From positions 6,016,001 through 6,080,000 of the forward strand of contig NZ_AP014627.1 of assembly GCF_001547895.1 (NCBI RefSeq): 64,000 nt of DNA, given 5' to 3'. Both the position numbers and the translations under genes were made by a program. The notes under the pieces were generated by a model. The model was given only the letters and a program-made list of their open reading frames with translations. It did no database searches and was not told the DNA's origin. This DNA is from Pseudomonas sp. Os17 (GTDB lineage: Bacteria > Pseudomonadota > Gammaproteobacteria > Pseudomonadales > Pseudomonadaceae). Every line of letters begins with the position of its first letter. Position 1 is the first letter of the stretch. Shown piece by piece: positions 9,777-21,043 of the stretch.

Positions 9777-9800
9777 CGGGCATCTCCAAAAGATGCCCGA
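9775..9800 (-). promoter_or_regulatory. Hairpin enclosing the ribosome site of the YdcF-family gene
   Basis: On the minus strand TCGGGCATCT pairs perfectly with AGATGCCCGA across a TTTGG loop. The Shine-Dalgarno GGAG is half in the loop and half in the stem, and the A of the ATG is the last base of the stem. Translation should therefore need the stem to open. This is a direct sequence observation, and the regulatory role is inferred. Confidence 0.55.
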
Positions 9801-9900
9801 AGCCTAAAGGTCAAAGCCCTGCTGCAACAACCAGTGCCGAGTACTTTTGCTCATGAACGCCTCGGCAACGACCTCATGGGCCCCAAACGCAGTCCGGAGA

Positions 9901-10218
9901 CTACTTGCACTGATGCGATCGGACTTTCACCGATTCCTTGACGGGCGCCTGATCCTTCAACCAAATGATCTTGGCTGAACGGGGCATTTCCTGCTGCCGA
10001 TCACCCGGCATGCTGATCTGCATTTCACGCTGGCTACGAGCCAGATAGGCCCGGATCAATTCGAACTCAGCACTGCTCAAGCCCCGCAGCTCCAACTCGA
10101 CAGGCCGCTCATCACGCAGTCGATCCGCAGTCTTCAGTGCATCCAGGGCCAGAGCCAGTCGATTCAGCAGCCTTTCATACACCTCTGGTTCTGTTACTTT
10201 TCGCTGCGATTCAAGCAT
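9901..10218 (-). CDS. Conserved hypothetical protein
   Basis: A 105-residue soluble protein with no signal peptide or membrane segment. It begins MLESQRKVTEPEVYERLLNR and is mostly helical by composition, with regular Leu/Ala heptad-like spacing in the first 60 residues. The C-terminal 30 residues are basic. I recognise no domain. A protein of this kind next to leuS is common in pseudomonads, and codon use matches the neighbours, so it is probably a real gene. It could bind another protein, but nothing in the sequence says which. Confidence 0.75.
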   Translation of the reverse strand: MLESQRKVTEPEVYERLLNRLALALDALKTADRLRDERPVELELRGLSSAEFELIRAYLARSQREMQISMPGDRQQEMPRSAKIIWLKDQAPVKESVKVRSHQCK

Positions 10219-10352
10219 CCGTTCACCTCATCGAAGAATAAGACTCACTCCCCTTTTTGAGCTTAGTCGGACGACCGAAAGCGTCGCGCCGCTGCGACCA
10301 ACGGCCCGGCCGAGCAATCAAGGTTTCCCTCGGCAGAGTGCGGTCATGTATG

Positions 10353-13086
<2,734 letters not shown>

Positions 13087-13174
13087 TTGGATCAGGCGCC
13101 CGGTCCGGGATCGGGCGCCGAACAAAACCTCCAGGGCCACAAGGTGGCCCATATGGTTTCAAGGGGAGCAATAC

Positions 13175-13780
13175 ATGATCAAACGTAACCTGCTGGTGAT
13201 GGGTCTGGCCGTGCTGCTGAGCGCCTGTGGCTTCCAGTTGCGCGGAACGGGAACCCATGAGCTGACCATCAAGGAACTCGACCTGAGCGCCCGGGATGCC
13301 TACGGCCCCACCGTGAAAATGCTCCAGCAACAACTGGAAAGCAGCGGTGTACGGGTCCATGCCGGCGCGCCTTACAAACTGGTGCTGCTGAACGAGGAAA
13401 ACTCCCAGCGCACCCTCAGTTACACCGGCGGTGGCAGCTCGGCCGAATACGAGATCGGCACCACACTCAGGTACGAAATCCTGACGCACGACAACCTGCA
13501 TCTGCTCGACGACAAGCTGGAAGTGCAGAAGGTCTTCGTGCATGACGGCAACAACATCACCGGCTCCGATCAGGAATCGTCTGAAACACGCAAGGAAATG
13601 CGCCGCGACCTGATCCAGCGCATGCTGATCCGTCTGCAGTTGCTGACCCCGGACCAGCTTGCTCAACTGCAAGCCACAGCCGAAGCCAAAGCCAAGGCCG
13701 AAGCCCAGGCGCTGGAAGCTGCACGCAAGGCTGAGGCGGAAACTCCGCAGCAGTCCCCCCTGGAACTGCCGAACCAGTAA
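13175..13780 (+). CDS. lptE: LPS-assembly lipoprotein LptE
   Basis: A 201-residue outer-membrane lipoprotein that plugs the LptD barrel and helps insert lipopolysaccharide. The signal peptide ends with lipobox LLSAC (Cys19) followed by the family hallmark GFQLRG. The last 45 residues are an Ala/Lys/Glu-rich helical tail (AEAKAKAEAQALEAARKAEAE), longer than in E. coli LptE and common in pseudomonads. A GGGGAGC ribosome site precedes the ATG. It lies 88 bp after leuS. Confidence 0.94.
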   Translation: MIKRNLLVMGLAVLLSACGFQLRGTGTHELTIKELDLSARDAYGPTVKMLQQQLESSGVRVHAGAPYKLVLLNEENSQRTLSYTGGGSSAEYEIGTTLRYEILTHDNLHLLDDKLEVQKVFVHDGNNITGSDQESSETRKEMRRDLIQRMLIRLQLLTPDQLAQLQATAEAKAKAEAQALEAARKAEAETPQQSPLELPNQ

Positions 13781-13786
13781 GCCGTG

Positions 13787-13806
13787 TGGGGCGCTCACGC
13801 GCCCCA
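13787..13806 (+). terminator. Stem-loop between lptE and holA
   Basis: TGGGGCGC (13787-13794) pairs with GCGCCCCA (13799-13806) around TCAC. It starts 7 bp after the lptE stop and ends 13 bp before the holA ATG. Without a T-run it is probably a transcript-stability or partial-attenuation element within the operon. Confidence 0.45.
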
Positions 13807-13819
13807 TTGGCCCCCGCCT

Positions 13820-14857
13820 ATGAAACTCGCACCCGCCCAACTCGGCAAACACCTGCAAGGTCCTCTCGCGCCGGTCTATGTGATCAGCGGCGATGATCCC
13901 CTGCTCTGCCAGGAAGCCGCCGACGCCATCCGCTCTGCCGTACGCCAGCAGGGATTCGACGAGCGCCAGGTATTCAGTGCCGATGCCAGCTTTGACTGGG
14001 GCAGCCTGCTGCAAGCCGGGGCCAGCATGTCGCTGTTTGCGGAAAAACGCCTGCTGGAACTGCGCCTGCCCTCGGGCAAGCCAGGAGACAAGGGCGCCGC
14101 AGCGCTGATCGAGTACTGTTCGCGTCCGGCCGAGGACACAGTGCTGCTGATCAGCCTGCCCAAGCTCGACGGCAGCGCACAGAAGACCAAGTGGGGCAAG
14201 GCCTTGGTGGAAGGTGCCCAGACCCAGTTCGTACAGATCTGGCCGGTGGACGCCAACCAGCTTCCACAGTGGATTCGTCAGCGACTGTCCCAAGCCGGGC
14301 TGTCCGCCAGCCAGGACGCGGTGGAGCTGATCGCCGCGCGGGTCGAGGGCAACCTGCTGGCCGCGGCCCAGGAAATCGAAAAACTCAAGCTGATGGCTGA
14401 AGGTGGACAGATCACCGTCGAAACGGTCCAGGCCGCAGTGGCCGACAGTGCGCGTTTCGATGTGTTCGGGCTAGTGGATGCCATTCTCAACGGTGAAGCC
14501 GCCCACGCCCTGCGCATGCTGGAAGGGTTGCGCGGTGAAGGCGTAGAACCTCCCGTGATTCTCTGGGCCCTGTCCCGAGAACTGCGGCTGTTGGCCAACC
14601 TGGCCCTGCAATTCAGCCAGGGCGTGCCATTGGACAAGGTGTTCAGTCAGGCCCGCCCTCCGGTCTGGGACAAACGCAAGCCGCTGATGAGCAAGGCGCT
14701 GCAACGTTACTCTGCACAGCGCTGGGGGCAGTTGCTGCTGGATGCCCAGCGCATCGATGCACAGATCAAGGGGCAGGCCAGCGGTTCGCCCTGGAGCAGC
14801 CTGAGCCGCCTGTCGCTGCTGATGGCCGGCCAACGCCTGGCCCTGCCGGCCGAGTAA
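13820..14857 (+). CDS. holA: DNA polymerase III delta subunit
   Basis: A 345-residue clamp-loader subunit that opens the beta sliding clamp. The N-terminal AAA+-like domain begins LAPVYVISGDDPLLCQEAADAI, and the C-terminal collar domain has the usual RFDVFGLVDAILNG and LWALSRELRLLA segments. The start at 13820 gives the family-typical MKLAPAQLGKHL, and an in-frame ATG at 13784 would add a Pro/His/Trp-rich leader and is rejected. It closes the leuS-lptE-holA operon. Confidence 0.95.
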   Translation: MKLAPAQLGKHLQGPLAPVYVISGDDPLLCQEAADAIRSAVRQQGFDERQVFSADASFDWGSLLQAGASMSLFAEKRLLELRLPSGKPGDKGAAALIEYCSRPAEDTVLLISLPKLDGSAQKTKWGKALVEGAQTQFVQIWPVDANQLPQWIRQRLSQAGLSASQDAVELIAARVEGNLLAAAQEIEKLKLMAEGGQITVETVQAAVADSARFDVFGLVDAILNGEAAHALRMLEGLRGEGVEPPVILWALSRELRLLANLALQFSQGVPLDKVFSQARPPVWDKRKPLMSKALQRYSAQRWGQLLLDAQRIDAQIKGQASGSPWSSLSRLSLLMAGQRLALPAE

Positions 14858-14972
14858 GCACGCCGCTCATCTCACGACTGGCATCTTCCTGCTGCAGAGT
14901 GCTGGACAGCCGCTCCACTCTGGCCGATGATTCGCGCCGCAGCCTCTCTCTACAAAACGCGAGTACAAAACG

Positions 14973-15134
14973 ATGAGCAAGCCATCCAAGCATGGCCCCA
15001 ACAAGGCCAAATCCATTGTCGCCCAGCCACTGTTCCGCAGCCGTCAGGAACGCCCGGCCAAGGGCAAAGGCAGCTACCGCCGCGAAGCCTTCCAGTCTAA
15101 AAGCTGGGAGGCTTCTTACTTTCTGGCCGCCTGA
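14973..15134 (+). CDS. arfA: Alternative ribosome-rescue factor A
   Basis: A 53-codon gene, MSKPSKHGPNKAKSIVAQPL onwards, ending WEASYFLAA. ArfA recruits release factor 2 to ribosomes stalled without a stop codon, a back-up for tmRNA. The conserved central GPNKAKSIVAQPLF and RQERPAKGKGSYRREAF segments are intact. As in E. coli, an RNA hairpin lies inside the reading frame (15084-15115), so RNase III cleavage or early termination would give a nonstop message that yields stable ArfA only when tmRNA fails. The hairpin is seen here, and the mechanism is known from E. coli. The start follows GAGTACAAAACG with only a weak ribosome site. Confidence 0.92.
   Translation: MSKPSKHGPNKAKSIVAQPLFRSRQERPAKGKGSYRREAFQSKSWEASYFLAA
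15084..15115 (+). promoter_or_regulatory. Intragenic arfA hairpin (RNase III/terminator type)
   Basis: GAAGCCTTCCAG (15084-15095) pairs with CTGGGAGGCTTC (15104-15115) as a 12-bp stem with one U-G pair and an 8-nt loop. It is followed by TTACTTT. It covers codons 38-48 of the 53-codon arfA gene, so a cut or a stop of transcription here leaves no stop codon. Confidence 0.8.
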
Positions 15135-15197
15135 AGCCCTGAACCCCGTCGGCATGATAAGGTCTGCACCTGATAGTTATTCTCTCTGGACCTGTGC

Positions 15198-16520
15198 ATG
15201 CCCTTTTGTCTTTCCCGTCGTTGGCACATGCGCCAACTGATCGCTGCCTCCAGCCTCGTTCTGCTCGTCGCCTGCGCGGAACAACCTACCGCCGCCGACG
15301 CCCAGCCGCTGCCCACCCTCCAGGCAGCCCCCCTCGCCACACCCGCTACTGTCGCACCACTGACCGCCGACAATCTGGACATCCAACCCGCACAGACCTT
15401 CGATGAATGGCTGAACGCATTCCGTACCGAAGCCCTGAACGTCGGCATTCGCGCCGACATCTTCGACCGAGCCTTCGCCGGTGTCACCCCGGACATGAGC
15501 GTCATCAAGGCTGACCGCAGCCAGCCGGAGTTCACCCGCCCGGTCTGGGAATACCTGGATGGAGCCCTGTCTCCGGTCAGGGTACGCAAGGGCCAGGCCC
15601 TGCTGCTCCAGTACAGCGACATCCTGCAGCGGATCGAACAGCGCTATGGCGTGGATCGCCAGGCATTGGTGGCGGTCTGGGGCATGGAGAGCAATTTCGG
15701 CGACTTCCAGGGCAACAAGTCGGTGATCCGCTCCCTGGCCACCCTGGCTTATGAAGGACGCCGTCCGGCCTTCGCCAACAGCCAGTTGATTGCCGCCTTG
15801 CAGATCATCCAGCACGGCGACATCCAGCCAGAGAAGATGCTCGGCTCGTGGGCCGGCGCCATGGGCCAGACCCAGTTCATTCCCACCACCTACAACACCC
15901 ACGCCGTGGACTTCGACGGCGACGGTCGCCGGGATATCTGGAACAGCCCGGCCGACGCTCTGGCCTCCACAGCCCATTACCTGCAGAGCTCAGGCTGGCA
16001 AAAAGGCCAGCCCTGGGGCGTTGAGGTCCAGCTCAAGAGCGGTTTCGACTACGCCCTGGCCGACGCCTCCACCCGCAAGACCGTGGCCGAGTGGCTGAGC
16101 CTGGGCATGACAACGAGCAACGGCAAGGCCCTGCCATATGGCTCCGAGCAATTGTCCGCTTCGTTGCTGTTGCCTGCGGGTTACCGAGGGCCGGCGTTCC
16201 TGATTCTGGATAACTTCCGGGCAGTGCTGAAATACAACAACTCATCGTCCTACGCCCTGGCAGTCAATCTGCTGTCCGAGCGGTTTGGCGGCGCTGGTCA
16301 GATCAACGGCAGTTGGCCCAAGGACGATCTTCCCCTGAGCCGCTCCGAACGCATCGAATTGCAGACCCTGCTCAGCACCCACCAATATGACGCCGGCAAC
16401 CCCGACGGCATCATTGGTGCCAATACCCGCAAGGCCATTCGCAGTGCCCAGCAGGCACTGGGCTGGCCCGCAGATGGCTACCCAACCCACAAGCTGCTGG
16501 AAAGCCTGCGCAGCCGCTAG
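15198..16520 (+). CDS. Lipoprotein lytic murein transglycosylase with peptidoglycan-binding domain
   Basis: A 440-residue MltB-like (SLT_2) enzyme that cleaves glycan strands to form 1,6-anhydro ends. The signal peptide has lipobox LVAC (near residue 26), so it is membrane-anchored. The catalytic Glu is E164 in [14 protein letters not shown], and the [11 protein letters not shown] and [11 protein letters not shown] motifs follow. The last 60 residues are a PG_binding_1 domain ([12 protein letters not shown]). A second start at 15228 (MRQLIAASS) would give a shorter, equally good signal peptide. It is separate from the MltB at 22-23 kb. Confidence 0.93.
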   Translation: MPFCLSRRWHMRQLIAASSLVLLVACAEQPTAADAQPLPTLQAAPLATPATVAPLTADNLDIQPAQTFDEWLNAFRTEALNVGIRADIFDRAFAGVTPDMSVIKADRSQPEFTRPVWEYLDGALSPVRVRKGQALLLQYSDILQRIEQRYGVDRQALVAVWGMESNFGDFQGNKSVIRSLATLAYEGRRPAFANSQLIAALQIIQHGDIQPEKMLGSWAGAMGQTQFIPTTYNTHAVDFDGDGRRDIWNSPADALASTAHYLQSSGWQKGQPWGVEVQLKSGFDYALADASTRKTVAEWLSLGMTTSNGKALPYGSEQLSASLLLPAGYRGPAFLILDNFRAVLKYNNSSSYALAVNLLSERFGGAGQINGSWPKDDLPLSRSERIELQTLLSTHQYDAGNPDGIIGANTRKAIRSAQQALGWPADGYPTHKLLESLRSR

Positions 16521-16530
16521 ACACGCGTGT

Positions 16531-16552
16531 GCGAAGGAGCTGGCTCCTTCGC
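16531..16552. terminator. Bidirectional hairpin between convergent genes
   Basis: GCGAAGGAGC (16531-16540) pairs perfectly with GCTCCTTCGC (16543-16552) across only TG. It sits in the 39-bp gap between the transglycosylase and ldcA ends, where both transcripts need to stop. Confidence 0.6.
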
Positions 16553-16559
16553 CAGCGCC

Positions 16560-17507
16560 TTACCTGAACACCACGTCCTGAGCCAGGGTCAACTCCCTGG
16601 CCCCTGCATCCAGCTTGACCAGCGCCCCCACCGGCAAGGTCAGGTTCGGATCGCAGTGACCGCTGCGCCATCCCGCCAGCACCGGAATCTGCAAGGGCTC
16701 GAAGACCTGCTTGAGCAACGCGCACAACGCGGTGAAATCCACACCGGCCACATCCCCGACCAGGACCCCGCGCACCCCCTCCAGCTTGCCGGCCAGACGC
16801 AAGTGATTGAGCAGGCGGTCGATGCGGTACAGCGGCTCGTTGACGTCTTCGATAAACAGAATGACGCCGCCGGTATTGATTTCGTAAGGCGTACCCAAGG
16901 TACTGGCAATCAGTGACAGGTTGCCGCCCACCAGCGGCCCTTGGGCGATACCCGGCTCCACCGTGGTCAAGGGAAAGGCTACCGGATGGGGCAGCAGGCT
17001 GCCGCTCTTGACCTGCCCTCTGAGCATATTGAAAAAAGACGCCTCGGTTGGCGCCTGCTTGTCGCCCAGCAGGTCGGCATTGAGCATCGGCCCGTGAAAG
17101 CTGACAAAGCCCGCATAACGATTGATCGCCAGGTGCAAGGCGGTGATGTCGCTGTAGCCGACAAATGGCTTGGGATGGCGTCGCAGCAACTCAAAGTCGA
17201 TCTTGTCCAGCAGGCGCGGACTGCCATAGCCCCCGCGCAGACACACAATGGCGTCGATTTCGCTATCGGCAAAAGCCCCGTGCAAGTCATCGAGACGGAC
17301 CTGATCACTGCCTGCCAGGTAACCATCCTGTTGACCTACGCCAGGGAAGATCCGCAGCGTATAGCCCCTGGAACGCATCCATTGGCAGGCTTTTTCGGTA
17401 TCCAGAGCTGCAGGACCGGCGGGGGCGATAAGGCCAATGACACCTTCCGCCGCCAATGCCGGCACCGGCAGATGAGCGTGAAGAGCAGCAGTGGGTTGGA
17501 TGGGCAT
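16560..17507 (-). CDS. ldcA: LD-carboxypeptidase (S66 family)
   Basis: A 315-residue serine peptidase that removes the terminal D-Ala from tetrapeptide murein fragments during recycling. The nucleophile Ser is in VGYSDITALHLA near residue 116, after the CLRGGYGSPRLLDKID substrate segment. The Glu (FIEDVNEPLYRID) and His (GHCDPNLTLPVGA) of the Ser-Glu-His triad are in place. There is no signal peptide, which fits cytoplasmic recycling. A GGGAGAA ribosome site precedes the ATG. Its neighbour is a lytic transglycosylase, whose products feed this pathway. Confidence 0.93.
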   Translation of the reverse strand: MPIQPTAALHAHLPVPALAAEGVIGLIAPAGPAALDTEKACQWMRSRGYTLRIFPGVGQQDGYLAGSDQVRLDDLHGAFADSEIDAIVCLRGGYGSPRLLDKIDFELLRRHPKPFVGYSDITALHLAINRYAGFVSFHGPMLNADLLGDKQAPTEASFFNMLRGQVKSGSLLPHPVAFPLTTVEPGIAQGPLVGGNLSLIASTLGTPYEINTGGVILFIEDVNEPLYRIDRLLNHLRLAGKLEGVRGVLVGDVAGVDFTALCALLKQVFEPLQIPVLAGWRSGHCDPNLTLPVGALVKLDAGARELTLAQDVVFR

Positions 17508-17637
17508 GCAGATTCTCCCTGTGTGAATTCACCCCAGCACAGTAGCCATGAATGCCACCAAACAGAAGAGGGGAAATCACCCACGGAGAATACAAGGGAG
17601 GCGCAGCGCAGAAGGCGTACCAAACAGCGGCAAAGCT

Positions 17638-17663
17638 GCCCGCAAGGCCAGGGCCTTGCGGGC
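17638..17663 (-). terminator. Terminator-like hairpin after lipA
   Basis: GCCCGCAAGGCC (17638-17649) pairs perfectly with GGCCTTGCGGGC (17652-17663), 8 bp beyond the lipA stop on the minus strand. The following minus-strand bases are AGCTTTGCC, so the T-run is short. Confidence 0.65.
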
Positions 17664-17671
17664 GGGCTACA

Positions 17672-18694
17672 TCAGGAAACCAGGCCTTCTTTGGCCAGCT
17701 TCGCTTGTTCGTCGGCGTGATACGAGGAACGTACCAGCGGGCCGGAAGCGACGTTCTTGAAGCCCATCTTATAACCTTCCTCGGCGAACCAGGCGAAAGT
17801 GTCCGGGTGCACGAAGCGTTGAACCGGCAGGTGGTTGCGCGACGGTTGCAGGTACTGGCCGAGGGTCAGCATATCGATGTCGTGCTCACGCATGCGCTTC
17901 ATGACTTCGATGACTTCGTCGTCGGTTTCGCCCAGACCCAGCATCAGGCCGGACTTGGTCGGTACATGGGGTACCAGTTGCTTGAACTTCTGCAGCAGGG
18001 TCAGCGACCACTGGTAGTCCGAGCCCGGACGCGCTGCCTTGTACAGGCGCGGCACGGTTTCCAGGTTGTGGTTGAACACATCCGGCGGCGTGGCGGCGGT
18101 AATTTCCAGGGCGACGTCCATGCGACCGCGGTAGTCGGGAACCAGGGTTTCCAACTGAACGTTCGGCGACAGTTTGCGAATCTCGCGAATGCAGTCGGCA
18201 AAGTGCTGGGCACCACCGTCACGCAGGTCATCACGGTCCACCGAGGTGATCACCACGTACTTCAGGCGCAGGTCGGCGATGGCCACCGCCAGGTTCATCG
18301 GCTCATCGACATCCAGAGGCTTCGGACGGCCATGGCCAACGTCACAGAACGGGCAGCGACGGGTGCAGATGTCACCCATGATCATGAAGGTCGCGGTACC
18401 GCCGGAGAAACATTCGCCCAGGTTCGGGCAGGACGCCTCTTCGCAGACGCTGTGCAGCTTGTGCTTGCGCAGCAGCTGCTTGATCCGGTCGACTTCCGGC
18501 GAGACTGGAATGCGTACACGAATCCAGTCCGGCTTCTTCGGCAACTCGGTGGTCGGAATGATCTTCACCGGAATGCGCGCGACCTTTTCCGCACCGCGCA
18601 ATTTGACGCCGGTTTCAACTTTCGGACGGGCCGCCCGCTCGGAAACATCCAGCGTCGGGATCAGGGTTTCAACAGCGTCTTGCGCAGTAGTCAT
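17672..18694 (-). CDS. lipA: Lipoyl synthase
   Basis: A 340-residue radical-SAM enzyme that inserts two sulfurs into octanoyl-carrier proteins to make lipoate. The auxiliary cluster motif [12 protein letters not shown] lies near residue 84 and the radical-SAM cluster CTRRCPFC near residue 112. The family's C-terminal RSSYHAD is present. It follows lipB by 1 bp, so octanoyl transfer and sulfur insertion are encoded together. It is the last gene of the long leftward envelope cluster. Confidence 0.97.
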   Translation of the reverse strand: MTTAQDAVETLIPTLDVSERAARPKVETGVKLRGAEKVARIPVKIIPTTELPKKPDWIRVRIPVSPEVDRIKQLLRKHKLHSVCEEASCPNLGECFSGGTATFMIMGDICTRRCPFCDVGHGRPKPLDVDEPMNLAVAIADLRLKYVVITSVDRDDLRDGGAQHFADCIREIRKLSPNVQLETLVPDYRGRMDVALEITAATPPDVFNHNLETVPRLYKAARPGSDYQWSLTLLQKFKQLVPHVPTKSGLMLGLGETDDEVIEVMKRMREHDIDMLTLGQYLQPSRNHLPVQRFVHPDTFAWFAEEGYKMGFKNVASGPLVRSSYHADEQAKLAKEGLVS

Positions 18695-18695
18695 A

Positions 18696-19343
18696 TCAGT
18701 CGATTCCGCCCGTTAGGGTCGTCTGCTCAGCATAGTCGAGGTGTTTGACGAGCTGCGCACGCAGCCGGGCACTTACCTCGGCAAATTCAATCGGCCCTGC
18801 ATGGTCGCTCAGTTGGGTCATCGCCAACCCGGCATAACCACAGGGGTTAATCCGTCGAAACGGCTGCAAATCCATGTCCACGTTCAAGGCCAGACCGTGA
18901 AAGGAGCATCCGTGCCGGATCCGCAGGCCCAGCGAGGCAATTTTCGCCCCGTCGACGTAGACCCCCGGTGCATCGGGCTTGGCCGCCGCCGGCACGCCAT
19001 AGCTGGCCAGCAACTCCACCAGGCATTGCTCCATGCGACTGACCAGATCACGCACACCGAATCCCAGCCTGCGCACATCCAGCAGCAAGTAGGCCACCAA
19101 CTGGCCCGGACCGTGATAAGTCACCTGTCCGCCGCGATCGGCCTGCACCACCGGAATATCTCCCGGCAGCAACAGATGCTCGGCCTTGCCCGCCTGGCCC
19201 TGGGTAAACACCGGAGGATGCTGCACCAGCCAGACTTCGTCTGCCGCGCTGGTGCCGCGTTCATTGGTAAAGCGCTGCATGGCCTGCCAGACCGGTTCGT
19301 AGGCCATCAGGCCAAGCTCACGAAAGCCCAGCGTTTGCGGCAT
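18696..19343 (-). CDS. lipB: Octanoyltransferase LipB
   Basis: A 215-residue enzyme moving octanoate from acyl carrier protein to lipoyl domains. Motifs are the [16 protein letters not shown] active-site loop near residue 70, the catalytic Cys/Lys region [21 protein letters not shown] near residue 135, and NPCGYAGL near residue 168, which holds the conserved Cys. The ATG at 19343 overlaps the TGA of the upstream ybeD-like gene (TGATG). A GTG one codon earlier is possible. It leads directly into lipA. Confidence 0.95.
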   Translation of the reverse strand: MPQTLGFRELGLMAYEPVWQAMQRFTNERGTSAADEVWLVQHPPVFTQGQAGKAEHLLLPGDIPVVQADRGGQVTYHGPGQLVAYLLLDVRRLGFGVRDLVSRMEQCLVELLASYGVPAAAKPDAPGVYVDGAKIASLGLRIRHGCSFHGLALNVDMDLQPFRRINPCGYAGLAMTQLSDHAGPIEFAEVSARLRAQLVKHLDYAEQTTLTGGID

Positions 19344-19618
19344 CACAGCACCATGTGGACGACACCGGTAGCACGCAGGGCACTATTGATATCACGCAGT
19401 TGGTCTTCGCCGGTGGCGGTGATGTGCAGTTGTACCGTGGTGTACTTGCCGTTGCTGCTTTGACGCTCGGCCAGGGACTTGATGTCCAGCTTGGCGTACT
19501 TGGCAAGGATCTCGATAACGGTGTCCTTGAAGCCGACAACCGTGTCACCGATCACCTTGATCGGGTAGTCATCGACGGGAAATTCAATCTTGTGCGACTT
19601 AACGTCAGTGTCTGTCAT
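19343..19618 (-). CDS. ybeD: YbeD/DUF493 family protein
   Basis: A 91-residue alpha-beta protein ([18 protein letters not shown] start, then the [11 protein letters not shown] strand) of the DUF493 family. It resembles a small regulatory ACT-like domain. Its link to lipB is conserved from E. coli to Pseudomonas, but its activity is not established. The start [10 protein letters not shown] at 19618 is chosen over an upstream in-frame ATG at 19663 because the family begins near it. Its stop codon overlaps the lipB start. Confidence 0.9.
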   Translation of the reverse strand: MTDTDVKSHKIEFPVDDYPIKVIGDTVVGFKDTVIEILAKYAKLDIKSLAERQSSNGKYTTVQLHITATGEDQLRDINSALRATGVVHMVL

Positions 19619-19699
19619 GGCAGTAACGGCCTCGTAAGCCGTGGCGACGGACATGACCCCCACTCCACTTCGGAGCGAGGGCCACGCAGGTCGACAATA

Positions 19700-20857
19700 T
19701 CAGTTGAACAAACCGTAGAAGAATAGGCGGATGCTATCCCACATGCGGCGGAAGATACCACCTTCGTCGACCGCTTCCAGAGCGATCAGGTCGGCGCTGT
19801 GCACCACCTTATCGTCCAGCTTCACTTCGACTTTACCAATCACGTCGCCCTTGGCGATCGGCGCAACCAGATGCGGGTTCATGGTCATGCTGGCAGCGAG
19901 CTTTTTCAGCTGGCCTTTAGGCATGGTCATGGTCAGATCTTCGGCCAGACCGGCCTTGACCTGATGAGTGGTGCCTTTCCAGACCTGGGCCTGGGCCAGC
20001 TCGGTGCCCTTCTGGTAGAAGGTCTGGGTTTCGAAGAAGCGGAAGCCATAGGTCAGCAGCTTCTGGGTTTCGGCGGCGCGCGCCTGCTCGCTGTTGGTGC
20101 CGAACACCACGGCGATCAGACGCATGCCATCACGCACGGCCGAAGACACCATGCAGTAGCCGGCCTCGTCAGTGTGGCCGGTTTTCAGACCGTCGACGGT
20201 CTTGTCGCGCCACAGCAACAGGTTACGGTTGGGCTGCTTGATACCGTTCCAGAAGAACTCTTTCTGCGAGTAGATGGCGTAGTGGGCCGGGTCTTCGTGG
20301 ATGATCGCCCGCGCCAGCAGCGCCATGTCGTGAGCCGACGAATAGTGCTCGGGATTCGGCAGACCGGTAGGGTTCATGAAGTGGCTGTTGCTCATGCCCA
20401 GGTCGGCCGCCGTCTTGTTCATCATGTCGGCGAACGCGTCCTCGCTGCCGGCAATGTGCTCGGAAACCGCGACACTGGCATCGTTACCCGACTGGATGAT
20501 GATCCCGTGCAGCAGGTCGCTGACGGTGACCTGCGATCCCACCTTGATGAACATCCGCGAACCGCCGGTACGCCAGGCGTTTTCGCTGACGGTCACCGGG
20601 TCGTTCTCACCGATCTGACCGCGACGGATCTCCAGGGTCGCGATGTAGGCAGTCATCAGCTTGGTCAGGCTGGCTGGCGGCAGGCGCTGGTCACCATTGT
20701 TCTCCACCAGCACGTTACCGCTGCTGGCGTCCATGAGCACATAGGATTTGGCGGCCAGTTGCGGTGGCGACGGCATCGCTTCGACCGCCCAGGCGGCGGG
20801 CGTGATGATCAGCGGGACAAGCAGGCACAGGCGTTTGGCAAAGGTGGTGATGTTCAT
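19700..20857 (-). CDS. dacA: D-alanyl-D-alanine carboxypeptidase (PBP5/6 type)
   Basis: A 385-residue penicillin-binding protein that trims pentapeptide side chains of murein. The signal peptide cleaves after AAWA near residue 24. The serine-protease-like motifs are S63-L-T-K66, SGN near residue 123 and KTG near residue 227, all intact. The C-terminus (GGIFRRMWDSIRLFFYGLFN) is the amphipathic helix that holds the protein to the outer face of the inner membrane. A small TTGCCC/GGGCAA hairpin lies in the leader near 20885-20900. Confidence 0.96.
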   Translation of the reverse strand: MNITTFAKRLCLLVPLIITPAAWAVEAMPSPPQLAAKSYVLMDASSGNVLVENNGDQRLPPASLTKLMTAYIATLEIRRGQIGENDPVTVSENAWRTGGSRMFIKVGSQVTVSDLLHGIIIQSGNDASVAVSEHIAGSEDAFADMMNKTAADLGMSNSHFMNPTGLPNPEHYSSAHDMALLARAIIHEDPAHYAIYSQKEFFWNGIKQPNRNLLLWRDKTVDGLKTGHTDEAGYCMVSSAVRDGMRLIAVVFGTNSEQARAAETQKLLTYGFRFFETQTFYQKGTELAQAQVWKGTTHQVKAGLAEDLTMTMPKGQLKKLAASMTMNPHLVAPIAKGDVIGKVEVKLDDKVVHSADLIALEAVDEGGIFRRMWDSIRLFFYGLFN

Positions 20858-21043
20858 CCGTCTCTCGAAGTTGCTAATGGAAACTTGCCCCGGAGGGCAA
20901 AACTATTTCAGACAGCCTTCTGACGAGCTGTCGCGTATGCAGTTGTTCACTCACTGACCCTTGCCGGGCTTTTGTTGTTCGACGAGCCAACAACCAGGGT
21001 CCGCCCCCCAATACCGCGAGCGGACCTTCAATCTTCAATGTTC

